Assembly (NCBI GenBank): GCA_036496265.1
Contig: DASXLL010000008.1
Span: 1-50,232, forward strand
Direction of reading: 5' to 3'
DNA: 50,232 nt
DNA from: CAYLLN01 sp036496265
GTDB taxonomy: Bacteria > Planctomycetota > Planctomycetia > Pirellulales > Pirellulaceae
The notes under the pieces were generated by a model. That model did not search any database. It saw nothing but the letters and a program-made list of their open reading frames with translations, and was not told where the DNA came from. Positions 1-6,563 of this stretch are shown here, piece after piece (within the stretch, counting starts at the first letter, position 1; every line of letters starts with the position of its first letter). The translations under genes and the position numbers were made by a program.

Positions 1-502
1 GCGGAAAACGCTATTTCCACCAGTGGGCGATTCCGCGGCCCTGGACGAATTCTCAAAAAAGCGCAACACCGTACGGAGCAGACCAAACAAATCATTTTTT
101 CCGGCAATAGAGAACTTCAGCCATTGTCACGCCTCTCCGCAAATAACAAATCATCGACCCGCGCGAATTAATCGGCACCGCGTTTGCCTTGCCTAGCAGA
201 CCAATTCGTTTTTCGGCGCGCTGTTGTCCAGCGCGCTTCTCTGGTTGCTTGGGGGCAATTGGAGAGCACAGCGCAGGCCGCCTATCGCTGACGGTGCGCC
301 AGCGCGCAGCGGGGTTGTAGAGACCTGCTGCGCCGCTGCGCTCCTCGCAGCGAAATGACGTCCAGCGCCCGCGCTCGCTTCGTGCGCCCTCCGAGCGAAC
401 GGAGCGACGGGCCGCTCGCAGACTTTTTGCTTTCCGTCGGTGGCCGACCGGTCCGCAATTATTCCATCCATTCATTTTTCTTTTTCACTTAGGAGCCTGG
501 CT
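1..502. other. Gene-free left edge with GC-rich, hairpin-prone DNA
   Basis: No open frame here looks like a real protein: the minus-strand frames are rich in Arg, Ala and Ser and resemble shadow translation. The stretch from about 320 to 455 is rich in short self-complementary words built on gagcg and cgctc. It may be a degenerate interspersed repeat. The last part is the leader of the DUF1559 gene. Confidence 0.5.
491..495 (+). promoter_or_regulatory. Shine-Dalgarno site of the DUF1559 gene
   Basis: AGGAG lies seven bases before the ATG at 503. It fixes the start there rather than at an upstream in-frame codon, and places the prepilin-like motif at the extreme N-terminus. Confidence 0.75.
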
Positions 503-1708
503 ATGAGAAGGCGAGGTTTCACGCTGGTCGAGTTGTTAGTCGTTATCGCCATCATTGGCGTTCTGGTCGCGCTGCTCTTGCCTGCCGTGCAAGCGGCCCG
601 CGAAGCCGCCCGCCGCATGCAGTGCAGCAACAATCTAAAGCAGATTGGCCTGTCCCTGCAGAACTATCACGACGTATTTCAAAGCCTCCCGTTCGGCGCT
701 CGGGCTCGCTATGTGAATACAAACAACAACACGCCCAGCGGACAAACCTGGGGCCCGAGTTGGCTCGTTTCAGTCCTGCCGTTCGCGGAGCAAAAACCGC
801 TCTCCGACCTGATTGAGTCGGGTTTGATCTCGATCCCGACTGGGATCATCGACGTCGTCACCCAACTGCCGGGCCGTGTTCCGTTCCATGCGAACAATCA
901 AAAGATCGCTTGGATGCTCTGTCCGTCGAGCCCACTGCCCCAGACCGAAATCTTGCGCAACCAGTCAAAACCCGCCTACACCTGCGTCGTGCCCTCTTAT
1001 GTGGGCATTTCCGGTTCCACCAATCACTTCTCCAATCGCCTCGTCGCCGAAATTCCTTATATGGAAACTCGGCTCAAACCAAAAACTGGCATTCCGGCCA
1101 GCGCCGCGGCGAACATCAATGGCTCGCCGAACCCCGCCCAGTCGCAACAATCCTGGGGGGGCATGCTCTGCCCCAATGAGTGCTATGGCATGGCTGCCTG
1201 CATCGACGGCACCTCCAACACGATGCTCGTTTCCGAGAAGAGCGACTACTTTTACGGCAACCATAATGGCAAAAACTCCGGCACGCGCTACCGCATCGAC
1301 GGCAGCTTCGCCAATGGCGGCACGGGACAACTCACCGGCGGCTGGTGGTGGCTCGGCACAGTCAGCGGTTATACATCCAGCCAAGGCCTGACGACTTGGA
1401 GCCAGGCGTGCAACATCACCACCATCCGTGCCTATGGCAGTCCGGTGGCGCCACAGAATTCGGTCATCGGCTTCAACGGCAAGAACCAAAACGTTCAGGG
1501 TCTCGGTTCGCCGGTCACATCAGCCACCAGCGTTAACCAAGGCATCGGCCAGACGCAGCAAAACAACCCGCTCATCTCGGCCCATCCCAACGTCGTCCTC
1601 GCCGTCTTCATGGATGGGCACACCCAGGCCGTGACCAAAAACACGCCCGCCCCGATCGTCAAGCGCGTCACCACCCGTGACGATGGCCAGCAGATTGGCG
1701 ATTACTAA
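503..1708 (+). CDS. DUF1559 pseudopilin-like secreted protein
   Basis: This 401-residue protein opens with a type IV prepilin motif: MRRRGFTLVELLVVIAIIG gives a basic leader, the Gly-Phe cleavage site, Glu at +5 and a hydrophobic helix. The downstream helix is rich in Ala and Arg (AREAARRMQCSNNLKQIG), which is the usual start of the DUF1559 domain. Near the C-terminus His, nine residues and Asp-Gly (H-PNVVLAVFM-DG) match the H-X9-DG processing-associated motif. DUF1559 proteins occur in dozens of copies per planctomycete genome and are thought to be envelope or pseudopilin-like proteins; the function of this copy is unknown. Family assignment is firm and the role is inferred. It appears monocistronic, with a stem-loop about 100 bases downstream. 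Confidence 0.93.
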   Translation: MRRRGFTLVELLVVIAIIGVLVALLLPAVQAAREAARRMQCSNNLKQIGLSLQNYHDVFQSLPFGARARYVNTNNNTPSGQTWGPSWLVSVLPFAEQKPLSDLIESGLISIPTGIIDVVTQLPGRVPFHANNQKIAWMLCPSSPLPQTEILRNQSKPAYTCVVPSYVGISGSTNHFSNRLVAEIPYMETRLKPKTGIPASAAANINGSPNPAQSQQSWGGMLCPNECYGMAACIDGTSNTMLVSEKSDYFYGNHNGKNSGTRYRIDGSFANGGTGQLTGGWWWLGTVSGYTSSQGLTTWSQACNITTIRAYGSPVAPQNSVIGFNGKNQNVQGLGSPVTSATSVNQGIGQTQQNNPLISAHPNVVLAVFMDGHTQAVTKNTPAPIVKRVTTRDDGQQIGDY

Positions 1709-2123
1709 GCCTAACTGCACGAATGCCGGTTTGGATTGCCACAATTACCAGGCGAGTCGCAACCGGAACACACCGCCGCACTGTTTTCAACATACTTTCT
1801 CAGCGGGCCCCATCGATTCTTGAGGCAATCGATGGGGGCACGCTGAAAAAGCTCCGGCTCGCTCGTCAATCTTCCGCGCAAACGGCCAAGTGTCGCGCTG
1901 ACCGGCCTTCTTGCCGTCCCTTCATCTGGCTGGTCCCTATTGGCTCCGTCTTTATCGCGTAACCTATTGCTCAGTATTATGTTACGTCAAAACGTCGCTC
2001 GGTTTCGCCGCCTATTGTTGCGCCATGCACCGACGCTGCTCGCCGTCGTGATAGCAATAATTCATTACGTTGCTTGGTGCCGGGCACTCGCACCGGCGGT
2101 CGCGGCTTTGAGGGAGCAAAATC
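1709..2123. other. Intergenic region without a supportable gene
   Basis: The short frames present show no domain or membrane pattern. The one clear structure is the stem-loop at 1808-1837. The end of the region is the leader of the universal stress protein gene, with GGGAG about eight bases before its ATG. Confidence 0.6.
1808..1837 (+). terminator. Stem-loop after the DUF1559 gene
   Basis: A perfect 11-bp inverted repeat (ccccatcgatt / aatcgatgggg) with an 8-base loop. No clear U run follows, so it may be a factor-dependent terminator or an RNA-stabilising hairpin rather than a classical intrinsic terminator. Confidence 0.4.
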
Positions 2124-2567
2124 ATGAACGCGCACAAGATTCTCTTTCCCACCGACTTCTCACCCGCTAGCCAGGAAGCTCTCAAGTGGGCCACTTCCCT
2201 GGCTCGCGACAGCGGCGCTTCAATCACCATTGTCCATGTTGAAGAGCCGCCCATGGCCTATGGCGGTGGCGAAATGTATGTCGGCGACGACGAAGGCCAT
2301 CATGAAGAACTCAAAAAATCCCTCGTCGAAGTGGTGCCCACCGATCCTATGATTCACTTCGAGCATAAGCTGCTTATCGGCGACCCTGCGAACGCCATCG
2401 TCCAAACCGCCGAAGATGAAAACGCCGATTTCATCGTCATCGGCACTCACGGCCGCACCGGCCTCACCCGCCTCCTCATGGGCAGCGTCGCCGAAGCCGT
2501 CGTGCGCCATGCCAAATGCCCGGTCCTCACTATCAAGCAGCCGGCTTCGGTTGAGGCCCACGCCTAA
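2124..2567 (+). CDS. Universal stress protein, UspA family
   Basis: This 147-residue protein spans a single Usp domain. It begins KILFPTDFSPASQEAL, the conserved first strand and helix with the Asp that contacts ATP in nucleotide-binding members. Near the C-terminus GTHGRTGLTRLLMGS fits the ATP-binding pattern G-x2-G-x9-G-S/T, so it is predicted to be an ATP-binding Usp. The family is cytoplasmic and usually dimeric, with roles in stress survival; the trigger here cannot be read from the sequence. The gene stands alone, 179 bases before the sigma factor on the same strand. The start is supported by GGGAG in good register. Confidence 0.93.
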   Translation: MNAHKILFPTDFSPASQEALKWATSLARDSGASITIVHVEEPPMAYGGGEMYVGDDEGHHEELKKSLVEVVPTDPMIHFEHKLLIGDPANAIVQTAEDENADFIVIGTHGRTGLTRLLMGSVAEAVVRHAKCPVLTIKQPASVEAHA

Positions 2568-2745
2568 CTCGTATTCAGCCAATTTGCGGGCATCTCGTCC
2601 GCGGCGACGAGTTGCTCCTTCATTGTTCGGGCGCGGTATCTTTCTTTATCGGGCGATCGCCGTTGAACTTTTCACCGCCCCGCGCAACCTAACTTGCGGC
2701 GAAGGAAGCCCGACATCTCACAAACCGCCGCATGCCAAACAAAGC

Positions 2746-3294
2746 ATGACCGACCAGGCCGACCTGATTTACGAGCGCTTGCTCGTCGTCCGAGCCCAGG
2801 CCGGTGATGACGCCGCATTTGCTGAGCTGGTCGAGCGTTTTTCGCCACGCCTGCGGTATTTCCTGCGGAAACTGCTCCCCTCGGCACACGACGCCGAAGA
2901 CGCCCTCCAAGACGTCTGGCTCGACGTGCTGCGGGCGCTCCCCCGGCTGACCGACCCGCAAGCCCTTGTCGCCTGGCTTTATCGCATCGCTCGTGACCGC
3001 GCCTTCGCGCGGCTCCGTAAAGCGAGGCCGATCGAGCAACTGCGAGACGACAGTACCGTCGTCGATTTCCACTCCGACGACGATCGCGATTTTTCCGCCG
3101 AAGACGCCGCCCGAATCCACGCCGCCCTCGACACCCTCCCCGCCGAGCAACGCGAGGTTCTCGTGCTCCGTTTTTTGGAAGACATGACCTACGAACAAAT
3201 CGCCATCGTCGTCGGTGTGAACATCGGCACCATCCGTTCCCGCCTCCACTACGCCAAACGCGCGCTGCGGAGTGTGTTGGAAAAGAAATCGTAG
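2746..3294 (+). CDS. ECF-type RNA polymerase sigma factor
   Basis: The protein has 182 residues. Region 2 (about 15-85) includes FAELVERFSPRLRYFLRKLL and DAEDALQDVWLDVLRAL, where sigma-70 region 2 binds core polymerase and the -10 element. Region 4 (about 120-178) has LPAEQREVLVLRFLEDMTYEQI followed by a helix-turn-helix ending in GTIRSRLHYAKRAL. There is no region 1 or 3, as expected for an ECF sigma. The frame is open further upstream, but ATG 2746 (MTDQADLIYERLL) gives normal family length; no good Shine-Dalgarno is visible. The stop TAG is also the first three bases of an interspersed repeat. The next gene may be its regulator. Confidence 0.92.
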   Translation: MTDQADLIYERLLVVRAQAGDDAAFAELVERFSPRLRYFLRKLLPSAHDAEDALQDVWLDVLRALPRLTDPQALVAWLYRIARDRAFARLRKARPIEQLRDDSTVVDFHSDDDRDFSAEDAARIHAALDTLPAEQREVLVLRFLEDMTYEQIAIVVGVNIGTIRSRLHYAKRALRSVLEKKS

Positions 3295-3389
3295 GGTGGG
3301 TCAAGGCTGCGCAGCAGCCGACGGCCCACCATTTTGGATCATCAAACATGGTGGGCCGGCGCTCGCTCCGCGAGCTTGTCCCACCCTAC
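3291..3389. repeat. Inverted pair of TAGGGTGGG-type repeats
   Basis: Two copies of the window's main palindromic repeat face each other, at 3291-3332 and 3348-3389. The outer ends are complementary (gtagggtggg with cccaccctac, and cccaccat with atggtggg) and the central parts have diverged. About 15 bases separate them. The pair fills almost the whole gap between the sigma factor and the next gene and could fold into a large hairpin in a joint transcript. Confidence 0.8.
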
Positions 3390-3403
3390 CGGAGACTCAT
3401 CCC

Positions 3404-3961
3404 ATGACCGACAAAGACCTTAGCCGTGCCCTCCTCGATCTCGACTCGCCAAAGCTCGCTGGCGTCGCCGACGTTCGCGAGCAAACTTGGAAAATCCTCG
3501 AGCGTGATCGCAACCGCGTCTGGTGGTGGACCGCCAGCACGTTCGCGATGTGGGCCATCGCCCTCTTCATGGTCATGGCCATGATGGTTGCTTACGCTCT
3601 CGTCTTTCCCTTACAAGCTCACCTGGCGAAGCAGGCGGGCATTGACATTGAGGCACCGACCGCCGCCGCTTCAGACAAACCCGGTGAAATCACGCCCCGC
3701 ACGGAGAAAGAGGTCATCGACATCCGCCATCTCACGCCCGAGCAACTCAAAACGGCCCAGTTTAATGCCCAAATCATGTTTCAGATGGTCACCGTCGGCG
3801 TTGCCTTCTCCGTCGGCCTCACCTGCCTCGCCGTCCTCGCCTCCGTGATGCTCAGCCGCGCCTCCCGCCGCGCCACCCTCCGCCAAATCAACGCCAGCCT
3901 GCTCGAAATCTCAGAGCAGCTCAAAGAGCTTCGCAAAACCGCCCCCCCGCCGACCTCGTAG
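3404..3961 (+). CDS. Two-helix membrane protein, possible anti-sigma partner
   Basis: This 185-residue protein has two predicted membrane helices (about 40-69 and 126-150), a roughly 55-residue loop between them and a charged C-terminal helix (about 155-178) with coiled-coil character. The N-terminal 39 residues are polar and would be cytoplasmic if both ends face inward. No zinc-binding anti-sigma motif (HxxxCxxC) is present. It lies 109 bases after the ECF sigma gene on the same strand, and membrane proteins in this position are often sigma regulators; that role is inferred from context only. The start ATG follows GGAGA at a spacing of 8. Its TAG stop again coincides with the first bases of a repeat. 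Confidence 0.75.
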   Translation: MTDKDLSRALLDLDSPKLAGVADVREQTWKILERDRNRVWWWTASTFAMWAIALFMVMAMMVAYALVFPLQAHLAKQAGIDIEAPTAAASDKPGEITPRTEKEVIDIRHLTPEQLKTAQFNAQIMFQMVTVGVAFSVGLTCLAVLASVMLSRASRRATLRQINASLLEISEQLKELRKTAPPPTS

Positions 3962-3976
3962 GGTGGGCTATGCCCG
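3958..3976 (+). repeat. Degenerate TAGGGTGGG-type repeat
   Basis: gtagggtgggctatgccc matches the short form of the repeat except for a worn right arm. It overlaps the stop codon of the preceding gene. Confidence 0.6.
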
Positions 3977-4002
3977 TCACTCCCTTGCTTATCCTTCGCG
4001 CA

Positions 4003-4048
4003 AAAAAACACCCCGGCTGCTCACCAGCAGTCGGGGTGTCGCTGTTTT
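4003..4048 (-). terminator. Intrinsic terminator of the first GND-repeat gene
   Basis: The stem acaccccggctgct / agcagtcggggtgt, with an A-rich run on the left and a T-rich run on the right, gives a hairpin with flanking U tracts in both directions. On the minus strand it lies just after the stop of the 762-residue protein. It could also stop plus-strand transcription from the sigma-factor side. Confidence 0.8.
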
Positions 4049-4071
4049 TCACGCCGGAAGCTTGTCGCACA

Positions 4072-6360
4072 TTAGGAATGAATCGTCTCCAAATCCAACA
4101 ACAAGCTGGTCGTCGGATTCGCCGTCAGCGCTGCCTTGCCGTTCAGCGTGTCTTTGTCGGGATCGCCCGTGACGTGAATGGAATGTTTAAACGCCAACGC
4201 TCCGCTCGCGCTGAGCGTGTCTTTGCCACCGCCTAGCGTGGCAAAAAAAACATCGGCGTTTGAGTCGCTGATCGATACCTTGTCGTCATTGGCGCCCGCA
4301 TCGACGTTGATCGAGCTCACCGTCCCGCTGCTAGTTGACGGCGGCAGATTGATGCCACGGAGGTCGATGTTGTCGCTGCCATCACCGCCCATGATGTTGA
4401 CCGTCCCGCCATTACCGGTCGCCGTCGCCGCCCCGACGAACATGGCCGCGATTTCAATCTTGTCATTGCCAGTGCCCGCATCGATCGCCACGCTGCCTCC
4501 TGAGTCTGCGGTCGCCGATACGTGAGTACTCGACAGCTTGATCGTATCAGCGTCCGCGCCGGCGTTAATTGTCAACGTCGCCGCGCCGCTGCCGCTGCCA
4601 CTGCCCGAGCCAGCTGCGGTGGCCGACAAATTCAGGTCGGAAATGTCGATCGTGTCATTGCCACTGCCGGTATTAATGGATGCGGAGCCACCGACCGTCG
4701 TGAGTCGTGAAATCGTGAATTTGTCATTACTGCTGCCGAGGTCGACTGACAAGTCGCGGCCGATCTGATTCGAAGTCGCCGACGACAGCCCGATCGACAC
4801 GGTGTCTTGGCCGCTGGACCCCGTAATCAAGACGTCGAATGCGATATTCAGATCGCTCGCTGTCAACTTATTATTCCCGCTGCCCAGATCGACGATCAGG
4901 CTCTGAGCCGTCGTGCCTTTGAGGGCCACCGTATCGTTGCCCGTGCCTGCCAAGATGGTGACGATGTTGGTGCCGCCGCCGGTCGTCGAAATGTTAGCCG
5001 TGTCATTTCCCGCTCCCAGATCCGTGAACAGGCTGGGGGCCGAGCCATTAACGGTGAGCGTATCGTTACCGGTTCCGGCAGTTACGCTAATCGAGCCGCC
5101 GCCGCTGGGCAAGGCAATCTTGTCGTTGCCCGCGCCCGCATCCACGCTGAGCGAATCAGTCGCGTCGTCGATCGTAATGGAATCGTTTCCATCGCCCCCA
5201 TCGACGAGCACGCGCCCTATGCCGTTAACCGACGCCTGCGCGGTGATGTTGGAAACGCGAATCGTGTCGTTGCCAGCGCCCGTGCTGATGCGCAGCGATC
5301 CACTCGCCCCCGACCGGCCACCCGCGGCAATCAGAGTGACGTCCGAGACGTTTACTTTACTGTTCCCACCCTCCACGATGATTGAAAGATCTCCCGGCGA
5401 GATCCCGCTGCCTTGGGCCGTTAAATGCGATACGTTCAGGTCCACGCTTCCCGTACCAGTGACGAAGATACTCGCGGTGCCATCTACGGCTTGTACTCCG
5501 CAACTCACATTCGAGATTGAGATCACCTGATGCGTGCGGCCCCCAACAAAGACGTCCAGGCTTTCGGCCCTCGCCGTATCGATGCTGATGTTGTCGCCAT
5601 CATCCCCAGCCGGGAACGTTGAAGTGCGGACCGATAAGCTCTGCGTCGCATTGAGATTCGACAGCGTTAAGTTATCGTGACCTGCTCCCGCGTCGACGCT
5701 CATTCCGCCAGCCGTCGCCGTCGCGCCGCTGATCGAAACCTTGTCATTGCCGGCCCCTGCTTCGATGCTCATCGAGTCACCTGCTGTCAGCGAGTTGACA
5801 ACGATGCTGTCATTGCCTGCGCCGCCGCTGATCGACACATCCCCTGCGGCCGTCGTGTGTGTCACGCTGATCTTGTCGTTGCCGTCGCCGCCCATCACAT
5901 TAAGGTCGCCGCCAGCCGTAAGCTTGTCGATCGAGATCGAATCGTTGCCGCTGCCCCCGTCGACGCTCAAGTTTGCGGCGAGGTTGGACAAGGTATTCGC
6001 AGCGTCTCCCGTCACAACCAGCACATCGTTTCCATTGCCCAAATTGATGTTCATGGCGCCATTGAACTTCGCCCCCGTAGCCGCCAGCGCCAGCGTATTT
6101 ACATTCACCGCGCTCGCCCCGCCGTTGACCGTCGTATGGTCGCCTGTGACGAGGTAAGCCCCAGCCGTCGCGTCGAAAGTGATGGAAATGCGGTTGTCAC
6201 TCGCATCCCCCGTCACATTCAGGTTGCCGCTCGAATCCACGCTTGCCAGCACATTGCCCGCCAGAAGCGACCGCCCCTCCAGCGGTTCGAAAAAACATCT
6301 CCGATATGAGAGGTTCGGCCGATCTTTCTTCGTCTTATTACGTCGTGCAAACAGCTTCAT
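4072..6360 (-). CDS. Secreted LEPR-XLL protein with GND-type repeats
   Basis: The protein has 762 residues. The N-terminus is very basic (MKLFARRNKTKKDR) and is followed by FFEPLEGRSLLAGN, matching the LEPR-XLL motif of large planctomycete surface or secreted proteins. The body is made of roughly 20-27-residue repeats carrying G-x-GND-x-hydrophobic-x-hydrophobic, such as GAGNDKVSIS and GDGNDSITID. These resemble calcium-binding RTX repeats but are longer, and probably form a beta-solenoid. The C-terminus (FATLGGGKDTLSASGALAF, ending LDLETIHS) closely matches the neighbouring 993-residue protein, so the two are tandem paralogues. The role, perhaps adhesion or surface layer, is inferred. Long frames on the opposite strand are composition shadows. 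Confidence 0.88.
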   Translation of the reverse strand: MKLFARRNKTKKDRPNLSYRRCFFEPLEGRSLLAGNVLASVDSSGNLNVTGDASDNRISITFDATAGAYLVTGDHTTVNGGASAVNVNTLALAATGAKFNGAMNINLGNGNDVLVVTGDAANTLSNLAANLSVDGGSGNDSISIDKLTAGGDLNVMGGDGNDKISVTHTTAAGDVSISGGAGNDSIVVNSLTAGDSMSIEAGAGNDKVSISGATATAGGMSVDAGAGHDNLTLSNLNATQSLSVRTSTFPAGDDGDNISIDTARAESLDVFVGGRTHQVISISNVSCGVQAVDGTASIFVTGTGSVDLNVSHLTAQGSGISPGDLSIIVEGGNSKVNVSDVTLIAAGGRSGASGSLRISTGAGNDTIRVSNITAQASVNGIGRVLVDGGDGNDSITIDDATDSLSVDAGAGNDKIALPSGGGSISVTAGTGNDTLTVNGSAPSLFTDLGAGNDTANISTTGGGTNIVTILAGTGNDTVALKGTTAQSLIVDLGSGNNKLTASDLNIAFDVLITGSSGQDTVSIGLSSATSNQIGRDLSVDLGSSNDKFTISRLTTVGGSASINTGSGNDTIDISDLNLSATAAGSGSGSGSGAATLTINAGADADTIKLSSTHVSATADSGGSVAIDAGTGNDKIEIAAMFVGAATATGNGGTVNIMGGDGSDNIDLRGINLPPSTSSGTVSSINVDAGANDDKVSISDSNADVFFATLGGGKDTLSASGALAFKHSIHVTGDPDKDTLNGKAALTANPTTSLLLDLETIHS

Positions 6361-6480
6361 GATTGGGTCCCCTTTAGGAACCGAGTAAAACTCTCCGGGC
6401 CCTCAGAAGCAATACCCCATACTGTCTAAACCGCGCAAGTTAACGCTCGCGGGGCACTTGAAGCTCAATGAAAACAAAAA

Positions 6481-6512
6481 CACCCCGGCTGATTCCATCA
6501 GCCGGGGCGGTG
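6481..6512 (-). terminator. Intrinsic terminator of the second GND-repeat gene
   Basis: Read on the minus strand, ccccggctgatggaatcagccgggg is followed by tgtttttgttttc, a strong hairpin plus U tract after the 993-residue protein. It shares its stem core with the terminator of the first paralogue, so the terminator was probably duplicated with the gene. Confidence 0.85.
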
Positions 6513-6518
6513 CATCTG

Positions 6519-6540
6519 CAGGGTGGGCTGTGCCCACCAT
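6519..6540 (+). repeat. Short TAGGGTGGG-type repeat copy
   Basis: cagggtgggctgtgcccacc: the palindrome ggtgggc-tgt-gcccacc is complete but the leading T is C. It lies between the terminator and the stop codon of the 993-residue gene. Confidence 0.75.
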
Positions 6541-6563
6541 TGCTTTGCTAATTGCGTCGAAAC

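Noticed and set aside
92..475. 127-residue minus-strand frame at the left edge
   Set aside because: Its Arg/Ala/Ser-rich composition, overlap with hairpin-prone repeats and lack of any motif indicate a shadow frame.
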